Source: Clostridia bacterium (GTDB lineage: Bacteria; Bacillota; Clostridia; UBA1212; UBA1255). From it: a stretch of DNA of 35,920 nucleotides. The notes below the pieces were generated by a model. The model saw nothing but the letters and a program-made list of their open reading frames with translations, searched no databases and was not told the DNA's origin. The DNA is taken from contig JAFWQX010000082.1 in the NCBI GenBank assembly GCA_017508875.1, positions 1 through 35,920 on the forward strand. Direction: 5' to 3'. Shown here piece after piece: positions 16,509 to 24,406 of this stretch. The translations under genes were made by a program, and so were the position numbers. How positions within the stretch are numbered: the stretch's first letter is position 1; every line of letters starts with the position of its first letter.

Positions 16509-17873
16509 ATGAAGATGTTCGAGGTTATTAAGAACGCCTTCCGGGTTCCCGAACTCCGGAAAAAGATACTAATGACACTCCTACTCATCGTCATTTTCCG
16601 CGCCGGGTGCTTTATCGCTATACCCGGACTCAATGCAGAAGCACATGCTGCTTTAGCGGGAAACGGCTTGTTCCGATTCATGGACTTATTGACCGGCGGC
16701 GCGTTCCAGCAGGTTTCGCTCTTCTCACTCGGTATAAGCCCGTACATTAACGCATCGATTATTATCCAGCTTCTGACCGTCGCTATCCCGGCTCTCGAAA
16801 GATTGTCCAAGGAAGGCGGAGAGGAAGGCAGACAGAAGATCACACAGATCACCCGTTACGTAACGGTCGGTCTTGCGCTGTTCCAGTCCATAATGCTGTA
16901 TTTCAACATTCAGAGCAGCACGATCAACCTGTTTGCTCCTACCGGAAAGTTTGATTTCAACACGTTCATGATCGTTATCGTGGCGTTCACTGCAGGTACT
17001 GTGTTCCTGATGTGGCTCGGTGAGAAGATCACGGAAGTGGGAATCGGAAACGGTATATCGATGCTGATCTTCGCCGGTATCGTTGCCAACGCTCCCGGCG
17101 CGGCAAGGACTCTTTGGGGATACATCTTCGGAATTAAAGGTTCGACCGCCGCTCACGGTGGAAGACTTTCCGGAAGCACCGCGCTCAACATCTCCGTTGT
17201 CGTCGCCCTGATCATCGTGTTCCTCGCCGTTATCATTGCCGTCGTCTGGATGGAAGGCGGAGAAAGAAGGATCCCTGTGCAGTATGCGAAGCGCGTTGTC
17301 GGCCGCAAGATCTACGGCGGACAGAACACTCACATTCCGCTCAAGGTTAACTCTTCCGGCGTACTTCCCATCATCTTCGCGATGTCAATGCTTCAGTTCC
17401 CGGCTACCATCGTGGCTTTCATCGGAAAGTCGAATGCTACGAAAGGCTTCGCGGGCTTTATCAACAACTTCTCGAAGGGCAATACCTGGGGCTACGTTAT
17501 CGTGTATGCGGTACTCATCGTGCTGTTCACATTCTTCTATAACATAGTCTACTTCGACCCGAACGACATGGCGAATAACCTGAAGAAGAACGGCGGCTTC
17601 GTTCCCGGCATCAGGCCCGGACAGCCTACCGCAGACTTCATCAAGACTTCTTCCAGAAGACTTACCTGGTTCGGTTCGATCTTCCTCGCTGTACTCGCCG
17701 TATTCCCGACGGTCATCCAGATCATCTCCAGCTACTTCAGCAAAGAGATCGGATCTGTTAACCTCTGGTTCGGCGGCACGACGGTGCTGATCCTTGTAGG
17801 CGTTGCGCTTGAGACTGTTAAGCAGCTCGAAGCACAGCTTCTCATGAGAAACTACAAAGGTTTCCTTGACTGA
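16509..17873 (+). CDS. secY: Preprotein translocase subunit SecY
   Basis: The 454-residue channel subunit of the SecYEG translocon, with ten predicted membrane segments. Diagnostic pieces include GCFIAIPGLN in TM1, the plug-region FMDLLTGGAFQQVSLFSLGISPYINASIIIQLL, and the cytoplasmic loop VVWMEGGERRIPVQYAKRVVGR. FVPGIRPGQPT and LVGVALETVKQLEAQL-type C-terminal motifs also fit. It is slightly longer than E. coli SecY, in loops. The ribosome binding site (GAGGTGATC) overlaps the end of rplO. A strong hairpin follows before adk. Confidence 0.98.
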   Translation: MKMFEVIKNAFRVPELRKKILMTLLLIVIFRAGCFIAIPGLNAEAHAALAGNGLFRFMDLLTGGAFQQVSLFSLGISPYINASIIIQLLTVAIPALERLSKEGGEEGRQKITQITRYVTVGLALFQSIMLYFNIQSSTINLFAPTGKFDFNTFMIVIVAFTAGTVFLMWLGEKITEVGIGNGISMLIFAGIVANAPGAARTLWGYIFGIKGSTAAHGGRLSGSTALNISVVVALIIVFLAVIIAVVWMEGGERRIPVQYAKRVVGRKIYGGQNTHIPLKVNSSGVLPIIFAMSMLQFPATIVAFIGKSNATKGFAGFINNFSKGNTWGYVIVYAVLIVLFTFFYNIVYFDPNDMANNLKKNGGFVPGIRPGQPTADFIKTSSRRLTWFGSIFLAVLAVFPTVIQIISSYFSKEIGSVNLWFGGTTVLILVGVALETVKQLEAQLLMRNYKGFLD

Positions 17874-17883
17874 TAAAATTTTA

Positions 17884-17926
17884 AGACAGAACATCCGTGT
17901 GACAAACGACCGCGGGTGTTCTGTCT
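17884..17926 (+). terminator. Strong hairpin between secY and adk (attenuator or processing site)
   Basis: AGACAGAACATCC (17884-17896) pairs with GGGTGTTCTGTCT (17914-17926): ten perfect Watson-Crick pairs plus three more with one G-U, with a 17-nt loop. The 3' side continues GCTCTTATG with no T-run, so full Rho-independent termination is doubtful. Partial attenuation or RNA processing fits better. Confidence 0.55.
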
Positions 17927-17964
17927 GCTCTTATGTTTAAAGCAAACAGGAGAACGTACAGATT

Positions 17965-18621
17965 ATGAACCTGATTTTTCTCGGCGCCCCCGGCGCAGGC
18001 AAAGGGACGGCGGCAACAAAGCTTTCCGAGCTTCTCGATATCCCTCATATCTCTACGGGAGATATCTTCAGGGCCAATATTTCCAACGGAACCGAGCTGG
18101 GCAAATTGGCCGATCAGTACATTTCGAAGGGAAATCTGGTGCCTGACGACGTAACGATCGGGATGGTAAAAGCGAGATTGTCCGAACCGGAATGCCAGAA
18201 GGGCTTCATCCTTGACGGTTTTCCGCGCACGCTCGGACAGGCGGAGGCACTTGACCGTTTCCTTGAAGAAGACGGAAGAAAGATCGACCGCGCGATAGAT
18301 ATCGTGCTGAGCGAGGCGTCGCTCGTCGAACGTCTTACGAACAGGCGCGTATGTGTCGCGTGCAAGCTTTCGTATAACCTCAAGACCCATCAGATCGCGG
18401 ACAATACCTGTCCGGTCTGCGGCGGTTCTTTAATTATGCGCGACGACGATAATCCGCAGGTCATTGCGGCAAGGATGGTCGCATACCATAAAGATACCGA
18501 GCCGCTCATCGATTACTACGTGCGTTCCCGCAGGCTTGTTCGCGTCAACAGCGAGGAGAAGATCGCGGATACTTTCGCGAATATTCTCACTGCGCTTGAG
18601 ATCAGAGGGATAAAAATATGA
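17965..18621 (+). CDS. adk: Adenylate kinase, zinc-LID type
   Basis: A 218-residue enzyme interconverting ATP + AMP and 2 ADP in the cytosol. The P-loop GAPGAGKGT (7-15), the AMP-site motifs STGDIFR and DGFPRT (84-89), and a long LID are visible. The LID carries Cys130, Cys133, Cys149 and Cys152, the four-cysteine zinc site of Gram-positive enzymes. It follows secY after the hairpin, the normal Clostridia/Bacillus order, and overlaps map by 4 nt (ATGA). Confidence 0.98.
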   Translation: MNLIFLGAPGAGKGTAATKLSELLDIPHISTGDIFRANISNGTELGKLADQYISKGNLVPDDVTIGMVKARLSEPECQKGFILDGFPRTLGQAEALDRFLEEDGRKIDRAIDIVLSEASLVERLTNRRVCVACKLSYNLKTHQIADNTCPVCGGSLIMRDDDNPQVIAARMVAYHKDTEPLIDYYVRSRRLVRVNSEEKIADTFANILTALEIRGIKI

Positions 18622-19379
18622 TAACGATTAAGTCGCACAGGGATATTGAGCGCATGATCGACGCCGGAAAAGTGCTTCAGGAAGTGTTTGCGCTGCTTTA
18701 TGAAAAAATTTCTCCCGGAATTACGACAAAAGATATTGACAAAATTGCCAGAGAGTGTATAATAAAGAATGGCGCGCTTCCGTCGTTCCTTGGCGTGCCG
18801 AACTATTTTGGCGGGATTGACTTCCCCGGGGCTGTTTGTGCTTCAGTAAACGAAGAACTGATTCACGGCATTCCGGGGGACAGAATCGTTAAAGACGGGG
18901 ACATCGTAAGCGTCGACGTCGGAGCGATACTGAAAGGCCTTCAGGCCGACGCCTGCCGGACGTATCTTGTAGGGAACGTTGCCGAAGAAGCCAGACGGCT
19001 GGTAAAGGTTACTGAAGAGTGCTTTTTCAAGGCTCTGGAGCAATGTTACGCAGGAAACAGGATACGGGATATTTCAGGAGCGGTACAGGATCACGCGGAA
19101 AGTAACGGCTACTCCGTCGTCAGGGATTATACCGGACACGGCATCGGGCGCGAAATGCACGAAGATCCTGAGGTCCCGAATTTCAGAACGGCCCGCAGAG
19201 GACCGAGGCTGGAACCGGGAATGGCCATAGCCATCGAGCCCATGATAAATATGGGCGGATACGAAGTGGAAGTGGCCGCTAATAAATGGACTGTATATAC
19301 AAAAGACGGGAAGCTTTGCTCGCATTATGAAAACACTGTCATTATAACAGCGGGGGAGCCGATCGTAACGACACTTTAA
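18618..19379 (+). CDS. map: Methionine aminopeptidase, type I
   Basis: A 253-residue enzyme that removes the initiator Met from new proteins. The five metal ligands can be placed: Asp100 (VSVDVG), Asp111, His174 (YTGHGIG), Glu207 (IAIEPMI) and Glu238 (HYENTV). His83 (ELIHGIP) is the conserved substrate-contacting histidine. There is no N-terminal zinc-finger extension. The start overlaps the adk stop (ATGA), giving coupling. Confidence 0.98.
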   Translation: MITIKSHRDIERMIDAGKVLQEVFALLYEKISPGITTKDIDKIARECIIKNGALPSFLGVPNYFGGIDFPGAVCASVNEELIHGIPGDRIVKDGDIVSVDVGAILKGLQADACRTYLVGNVAEEARRLVKVTEECFFKALEQCYAGNRIRDISGAVQDHAESNGYSVVRDYTGHGIGREMHEDPEVPNFRTARRGPRLEPGMAIAIEPMINMGGYEVEVAANKWTVYTKDGKLCSHYENTVIITAGEPIVTTL

Positions 19380-19409
19380 GCATTCTGTGCGCATAGGAGG
19401 AATTGCAGC

Positions 19410-19625
19410 TTGTCGAAAGAAGACGTGATCGAAGTTGAAGGCGTAGTGCAGGAAGTATTGCCTAACTGCGTTTTTCGTGTTGCGCTTGAGAACGGTCATG
19501 TGGTGATTGCCCACGTGTCCGGTAAGATCAGAACAAATTACATAAGAATTGTTAAAGGCGACTCCGTGACGATGGAACTGTCTCCGTACGATCTGAGCCG
19601 CGGGCGCATTGTCCGCAGAAGATGA
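19410..19625 (+). CDS. infA: Translation initiation factor IF-1
   Basis: A 71-residue OB-fold protein of normal length ([53 protein letters not shown]). It occupies the A site during initiation and assists IF-2 and IF-3. The start codon is TTG behind ATAGGAGG; no alternative fits. The short KOW-type RNA-binding gene found between map and infA in some Firmicutes is absent. Confidence 0.97.
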   Translation: MSKEDVIEVEGVVQEVLPNCVFRVALENGHVVIAHVSGKIRTNYIRIVKGDSVTMELSPYDLSRGRIVRRR

Positions 19626-19685
19626 TACACTGATGCGTATGATCTTTTGCGCTGCGTTAGTTTATAAGAGTGGGAGGAAATCATA

Positions 19686-19802
19686 ATGAAAGTAAGACCA
19701 TCCGTTAAACCTATCTGCGATAAATGCAAGGTTATTAAGAGAAAAGGTAAAGTAATGGTCATCTGTGACGCTTATCCGAAGCATAAGCAGAAGCAGGGCT
19801 GA
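19686..19802 (+). CDS. rpmJ: 50S ribosomal protein L36 (bL36), zinc-binding
   Basis: A 38-residue protein translated directly from the sequence: [20 protein letters not shown], then [18 protein letters not shown]. Cys11, Cys14, Cys27 and His33 form the usual Cys3-His zinc site. It is one residue longer than most L36 because of an extra residue in the CDAYPKH turn. GTGGGAGG lies upstream of the ATG. Too small to be caught by many gene callers. Confidence 0.97.
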   Translation: MKVRPSVKPICDKCKVIKRKGKVMVICDAYPKHKQKQG

Positions 19803-19812
19803 CATCACGTTT

Positions 19813-19844
19813 TGCGCATTATCCGGGAAAAGGGGATAAGTGCG
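19813..19844 (+). other. Hairpin after rpmJ (possible attenuator)
   Basis: TTATCC (19819-19824) pairs with GGATAA (19834-19839). With a bulged A the stem extends through GCGC/GTGC-type pairs to 19813/19844. An interrupted T-rich stretch (TATATTTCTT) follows. It may terminate part of the upstream transcript or form part of an rpsM leader. Confidence 0.4.
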
Positions 19845-19887
19845 TATATTTCTTGACTATTCTCATTTTGCGGTGCGGCTGCATGCA

Positions 19888-19917
19888 TAGACATGAACCT
19901 CAAAATGTTAATATAGA
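19888..19917 (+). promoter_or_regulatory. Candidate internal promoter for rpsM-rplQ
   Basis: TAGACA (19888-19893) and TATAGA (19912-19917), spaced 18 bp, each differ from consensus at one base. The rpmJ-rpsM gap (157 nt) is the largest between core genes after rpsJ, which fits a separate start for the alpha block. Confidence 0.4.
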
Positions 19918-19959
19918 GATTTGAAAAAGGTTTTAAATTTTTTGGAGGTGTATTAACAC

Positions 19960-20328
19960 ATGGCTCGAATTGCAGGCGTGGATTTACCCAGAGATAAACG
20001 CATCGAGATCGGACTGACCTACATTTACGGCATCGGCCGTACGAAGTCCAAAGAGATCCTTGCTAAAACAGGTGTGGATCCCGACGTCAGAGTAAAAGAT
20101 CTGACTGAAGATGACATCGGTAAATTAAGAGATGTCATAGATAAAGAATATACCGTAGAAGGTGACGTACGCAGACAGACAGCGCTTAATATCAAGCGTC
20201 TGATCGAGATCAACTGCTACAGAGGCAGACGCCACAGAATGGGTCTCCCCGTTCGCGGACAGCGCACCAAGACCAATGCCAGGACCAGAAAAGGCCCCAG
20301 CAAGACGGTCGCCGGTAAGAAGAAATAA
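19960..20328 (+). CDS. rpsM: 30S ribosomal protein S13 (uS13)
   Basis: A 122-residue S13 ([51 protein letters not shown]). It lies in the 30S head, bridging to the 50S and contacting the P-site tRNA by its basic tail. A strong TTGGAGGTG site precedes it. Confidence 0.98.
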   Translation: MARIAGVDLPRDKRIEIGLTYIYGIGRTKSKEILAKTGVDPDVRVKDLTEDDIGKLRDVIDKEYTVEGDVRRQTALNIKRLIEINCYRGRRHRMGLPVRGQRTKTNARTRKGPSKTVAGKKK

Positions 20329-20342
20329 GGAGGGAATGAATT

Positions 20343-20738
20343 ATGGCTGCACCTAAAAGAGCTGTAAGAGGCAAGAAAAAAGAGCGTAAGTATATTGAAA
20401 ACGGCCAGGCTCATATCCGCTCCAGCTTCAACAACACTATCGTAACTATCACCGATTCCAACGGAAACACCATTTCGTGGGCCAGCGCAGGCGGCCTCGG
20501 TTTCCGCGGATCTAAAAAGAACACTCCCTTCGCCGCTCAGTCTGCCGCTGAAACAGCCGCTAAGGCTGCTATGGAGCACGGGCTGAAGACCGTCGAGGTC
20601 TTTGTTAAAGGCCCGGGTCAAGGACGCGAATCCGCCATCCGTGCGCTTCAGGTCGCCGGTCTCGACGTCACGATGATCAAAGACGAGACTCCGATCCCTC
20701 ACAACGGATGCAGACCGCCCAAAAGACGCAGAGTTTGA
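20343..20738 (+). CDS. rpsK: 30S ribosomal protein S11 (uS11)
   Basis: A 131-residue S11 ([40 protein letters not shown]-terminal [13 protein letters not shown]). It forms part of the platform near the mRNA exit. AAGGAGGG precedes the ATG, 14 nt after rpsM. Confidence 0.98.
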   Translation: MAAPKRAVRGKKKERKYIENGQAHIRSSFNNTIVTITDSNGNTISWASAGGLGFRGSKKNTPFAAQSAAETAAKAAMEHGLKTVEVFVKGPGQGRESAIRALQVAGLDVTMIKDETPIPHNGCRPPKRRRV

Positions 20739-20761
20739 TCAGGTAAAGGAGGAAAACTACT

Positions 20762-21373
20762 ATGGCAAAGAATATGCAGCCCATTGTTAAACGCTGCAGA
20801 GCGCTGGATATTTCCCCCGCGGTAATGGGCTATACTAAAAAATCTAAAACTGGATCCACTAAACGCAATCCCGGCGGACAGAGGAGACATAAGAAGAGCG
20901 AGTACGCAAATCAGCTCAGTGAGAAGCAGAAGGTAAAATTCGTATACGGCATTCTTGAAAAACAGTTCAGAATGTACTACGAAAAAGCCGCTAAAACACG
21001 CGGCATTACCGGTGAGGTCCTTCTTACGACTATTGAGCGCCGCCTTGATAACGTCGTATTCCGCCTTGGACTCGCCCGTACGCGCAGAGAAGCACGTCAG
21101 CTTGTCACTCACGGATTTTTCGCTGTTAACGGCAAAGCTGTAAACATTCCTTCCTACCTTGTTTGCGCAGGAAACGTCATCACAGTCAGAGAAAAGTACA
21201 GAAGCAACGATGCTCTTAAAGTCATCCTCAGCGAGACTTCCGGCCGTCTGCTTCCTCAGTGGCTCACCTTTGACGCAGAGGCGCTTGAAGGAAAAGTTAC
21301 TGATATGCCTAAACGCGAAGACATCGATTTCCCTGTACAGGAGCATCTGATCGTCGAGTTGTACAGCAAATAA
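20762..21373 (+). CDS. rpsD: 30S ribosomal protein S4 (uS4)
   Basis: A 203-residue S4 with the S4 RNA-binding domain (ERRLDNVVFRLGLARTRREA; HGFFAVNGKAVNIPSYLV). It is a 16S assembly initiator and, in many bacteria, an autoregulator of the alpha operon. The N-terminal part has a single Cys (KRCRALD) and no Cys cluster, so it is the zinc-free form. It is preceded by AAGGAGG. Confidence 0.97.
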   Translation: MAKNMQPIVKRCRALDISPAVMGYTKKSKTGSTKRNPGGQRRHKKSEYANQLSEKQKVKFVYGILEKQFRMYYEKAAKTRGITGEVLLTTIERRLDNVVFRLGLARTRREARQLVTHGFFAVNGKAVNIPSYLVCAGNVITVREKYRSNDALKVILSETSGRLLPQWLTFDAEALEGKVTDMPKREDIDFPVQEHLIVELYSK

Positions 21374-21409
21374 TATTCATCTTCATTATTACAAAAGGAG
21401 GAGTAATCT

Positions 21410-22360
21410 GTGAGCGATAAGGTACAGCCAAACATTGAATGTGTGGAAACCGATGAACTGGAAACTTACGGCAAGTTTGTCGTGGAACCTCTCGAAAGAG
21501 GCTATGGCATCACACTGGGTAACTCATTAAGAAGAATACTTTTGTCGTCGCTTCCGGGGTCGGCTGCTCTGAACGTAAAAATTGAAGGTGTGAGTCACGA
21601 ATTCTCTACTATTCCCGGCGTTGTGGAAGACGTAACAGAGATCGTACTTAATATCAAGAGCGTTGGATTCAAGCTTTATTCCGAAGGCAATAAAATGGTT
21701 TATTTAAAAGCCAGCGAGCGCGGCGTAGTTACCGCGGGCGACATTGTCTGCGACGCCGACGTTGAGATCCTGAATCCGGATCAGTACATCTGCACTATGA
21801 ACGGTGACGGAGTGCTTGATATCCAGATGGAAGTCGGGACGGCAACGGGCTGGCGTTCGGCCGATAAGAATAAGACGGATAATATGGCTATCGGCGTTAT
21901 CCCGATCGATTCTATCTTTACACCGGTTAAGAAGGTGAACTATTTCGTCGAGAATACCCGTGTTGGAAACATGATCGATTACGATAAACTTACGCTTGAA
22001 GTATGGACCAACGGTGCTCTTACGCCGCGTGAAGCGATCGGACAGAGCGCTCAGATACTTGTTGACCAGCTGCAGCTGTTTATGGACTTCAATTCCACCG
22101 CACCCGAACGCAGGGCCGCAGTGGAAAACGTTGTCCCCGCTGTCGACGGCACAAATCTGGATATGAGCATCGACGATCTTGACCTTTCCGTACGTTCCTT
22201 TAACTGCCTTAAGAGAGCCGGAGTAAACACTGTAGGCGATCTGGTAAACAAGACCGAGGAAGAGATGATCAAGGTTCGTAACCTTGGCAGAAAGTCTTTA
22301 GAGGAAGTTATATATAAACTTAATTCTCTTGGTCTTTCGCTTAAATCGAGTGAAGAATAA
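21410..22360 (+). CDS. rpoA: DNA-directed RNA polymerase subunit alpha
   Basis: A 316-residue alpha subunit. The N-terminal dimerisation domain shows [32 protein letters not shown] and [16 protein letters not shown]. After an acidic linker, the C-terminal domain ([32 protein letters not shown]) binds UP elements and activators. This matters here because the S10 promoter carries A/T tracts upstream. The start is GTG 21410 behind AAAGGAGGAG; no in-frame ATG lies near the canonical start. Confidence 0.98.
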   Translation: MSDKVQPNIECVETDELETYGKFVVEPLERGYGITLGNSLRRILLSSLPGSAALNVKIEGVSHEFSTIPGVVEDVTEIVLNIKSVGFKLYSEGNKMVYLKASERGVVTAGDIVCDADVEILNPDQYICTMNGDGVLDIQMEVGTATGWRSADKNKTDNMAIGVIPIDSIFTPVKKVNYFVENTRVGNMIDYDKLTLEVWTNGALTPREAIGQSAQILVDQLQLFMDFNSTAPERRAAVENVVPAVDGTNLDMSIDDLDLSVRSFNCLKRAGVNTVGDLVNKTEEEMIKVRNLGRKSLEEVIYKLNSLGLSLKSSEE

Positions 22361-22379
22361 TTTTGGAGGTAAATAAACC

Positions 22380-22904
22380 ATGGGATACAGAAAATTAGGC
22401 CGCAGGGCTGATCAGAGAAAAGCCATTTTAAGAGGCCTTACCACGGCGCTTCTGGAGAACGGCAGAGTCGTTACTACCGAGACCCGCGCGAAGGAAGTTC
22501 AGAGCATCGTTGAGCGTCTTATTACCTCAGCCGTTAAAGAGGCCGATAACTTCGAGACCAAGCAGGTGAAGGTCAGCAAAGTGCCCGTAGATTCAAAGGG
22601 TAAGAAGCTCACCGTAGTCGTGACGTCCAAGAACGGCCGCAAGTTCACGAAATTCGCTGACCGCGAAATAACGACCGAACTTGTACGCGTTGACAAACCT
22701 TCCCGTTTAGCCGCAAGAAAGCTTGCCGCAAGCTGGATCTACAAGACGAAAAATGCCGACGGCGAGAACAGCCTTGTTGTCAATAAACTTTTCGACGAAC
22801 TTGGACCGAAATACAAGGATCGCAAGGGCGGCTACACCAGGATCTATAAGACCGGCGCACGCCGCGGCGATGCTGCTCCGATGGCTATCATCGAACTGGC
22901 TTGA
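22380..22904 (+). CDS. rplQ: 50S ribosomal protein L17 (bL17) with internal insertion
   Basis: The ends match L17: MGYRKLGRRADQRKAILRGL at the start and LFDELGPKYKDRKGGYTRIY, GDAAPMAIIELA at the end. Between about residues 57 and 107 lies an extra segment (from KQVKVSKVPVDSKGKKLTVV to about REITTELVRVDKPS) that is absent from the 113-127-residue L17 of Bacillus and E. coli, giving 174 residues. The insertion looks like a small beta-rich domain near the middle of the fold, and it keeps frame and codon use, so it is genuine. Last gene of the superoperon; an intrinsic terminator follows 28 nt later. Confidence 0.95.
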   Translation: MGYRKLGRRADQRKAILRGLTTALLENGRVVTTETRAKEVQSIVERLITSAVKEADNFETKQVKVSKVPVDSKGKKLTVVVTSKNGRKFTKFADREITTELVRVDKPSRLAARKLAASWIYKTKNADGENSLVVNKLFDELGPKYKDRKGGYTRIYKTGARRGDAAPMAIIELA

Positions 22905-22932
22905 TCCATTCATACTTTTAATATGTTTAAAG

Positions 22933-22964
22933 AAGCAGAGGCCGGTCTGTGCCTCTGCTTTTTT
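22933..22964 (+). terminator. Intrinsic terminator of the ribosomal superoperon
   Basis: AAGCAGAGGC (22933-22942) pairs perfectly with GCCTCTGCTT (22951-22960) around an 8-nt loop, and the T-run continues to 22964. The remainder of the 239-nt gap to the next gene holds only the downstream promoter. Confidence 0.93.
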
Positions 22965-23051
22965 AGTACTCGATTGGAAGAAGATCATATGCAGCGGGCG
23001 CGAAGGAAGCGTTACGTGAGCGTTACGGTCCTGACAGAAAAAGGTACTGTA

Positions 23052-23080
23052 TTGAAAGAAACGCCATTTGATATTATAAT
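23052..23080 (+). promoter_or_regulatory. Consensus promoter for the ATPase/transglutaminase operon
   Basis: TTGAAA (23052-23057), 17 bp, TATAAT (23075-23080). Transcription would start near 23087, with a leader of about 57 nt before the first ATG. No operator-like palindrome is seen next to it. Confidence 0.82.
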
Positions 23081-23143
23081 AGCACAAGATAAACAACTGA
23101 TACACGGTGACAGACTCACAGGATAACAGACGGAGGAAACGTT

Positions 23144-24400
23144 ATGTTGACAGCCGAAGCGAACGATACAAATAGGATCTGGGATATATTGACCTCGCAC
23201 AAGGCAGTACTGACGTACGCGATAATATTGACTGCGGCGGTGGCGGCGATAATGATCCTGATAATTGTCCGCGATATAAGCGACGCAAAAATGCGGGAAA
23301 GAGATAAAAAACGGCGCGGTGACAACGTCAGATTCAACAGACTCACAGAGCTCGATGAAAACGCCGCACGGCTCAGGTCCGGGGGCGGAGCGGATTATAA
23401 AGGAGACCTCACCCGGTTATGCGAAGAATTCAGAAACTTCGCCGCATCACAAATGGGCCTATACTACGAAATATCCACGATAAGAGCATTTATTTCATCA
23501 CTGGCCGTGACAAAACTCGTGATACTTCAGGGAATGTCCGGAACTGGAAAAACGTCGCTGCCATACGCGTTCGGAAAATTTGTTGACAGCAGTGCGGCAA
23601 TAATTCCCGTGCAGCCTTCATGGAAAGACAAAACGGATATGCTCGGCTATTATAACGAGTTCACGGACAATTTCACCGAGACCGAACTGTTATGCAAACT
23701 CTACGAAGCAAATATTGACGACCGCGTCCATATGGCGGTACTGGACGAAATGAATATTGCCCGCGTCGAATACTATTTCGCCGAATTCCTGTCCCTGCTC
23801 GAACTGCCGGATCCCAAAAGCCGCCTGGTCGAAGTAATATCGTCACGCCGCAAAACCGATCCGGAACTTTTAAAAGACGGAAAACTGCTCATACCTGAAA
23901 ATGTATGGTTCATCGGAACGGCAAACAACGACGATTCAACGCTGGCGATATCAGATAAAGTCTACGACAGGTCGATGGTCCTCGAACTCAGCAGACGCGC
24001 TACTCCGTTTATTGCGCCTGAAACGGAACCGCTTAGCATCACGTACAAAAAACTCACCGAACTGTTCCACGAAGCAGAAGCGGCTCACATTTCTGAGATC
24101 TCCCGCGCCAGGATAGAACAGCTCGACGAATACCTGATCGACAAACTTCAGATAACGTTCGGCAACAGAGTGATGCGCCAGACTGAAAAATTCGTGCCCG
24201 TATACGCCTCGGCAGGAGGAAGTGAAACGGAAGCGATAGACCTGATCCTCTGCAAAAAAGTTCTGAGAAAACTTGAAAACCTGAACCCGGTATACGTAGG
24301 GTCAAAAGCAGAAGACCTGCTCGAAAAAATAAAAGAACTGTTCGGAGAAAAAACCATGCCACTTTGCACGGAATACGTCTCCCGCTACATCCGGAGCTGA
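23144..24400 (+). CDS. Membrane-anchored AAA+ ATPase, McrB/MoxR-like (paralogue 1)
   Basis: A 418-residue protein with one N-terminal membrane helix (about 21-42) followed by a basic stretch (RERDKKRR), so the AAA+ domain should be cytoplasmic. Walker A GMSGTGKT (130-137), Walker B with Asp201-Glu202 in VLDEMN, sensor 1 GTANND (258-263) and a conserved SDKVYDR (Arg276) are all intact. VQPSWKDKTDMLGYYN after Walker A and LDEMNIARVEYYFAEFLSLL resemble McrB-type GTP/ATPases rather than classical MoxR proteins. Most McrB-like proteins I know of are soluble, so the anchor is odd. It is about 60% alike, by eye, to the product of 26020-27414 over the AAA+ domain. GGAGGAAACG precedes the ATG. Nucleotide preference cannot be told from sequence. 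Confidence 0.85.
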   Translation: MLTAEANDTNRIWDILTSHKAVLTYAIILTAAVAAIMILIIVRDISDAKMRERDKKRRGDNVRFNRLTELDENAARLRSGGGADYKGDLTRLCEEFRNFAASQMGLYYEISTIRAFISSLAVTKLVILQGMSGTGKTSLPYAFGKFVDSSAAIIPVQPSWKDKTDMLGYYNEFTDNFTETELLCKLYEANIDDRVHMAVLDEMNIARVEYYFAEFLSLLELPDPKSRLVEVISSRRKTDPELLKDGKLLIPENVWFIGTANNDDSTLAISDKVYDRSMVLELSRRATPFIAPETEPLSITYKKLTELFHEAEAAHISEISRARIEQLDEYLIDKLQITFGNRVMRQTEKFVPVYASAGGSETEAIDLILCKKVLRKLENLNPVYVGSKAEDLLEKIKELFGEKTMPLCTEYVSRYIRS

Positions 24401-24406
24401 CGGACG

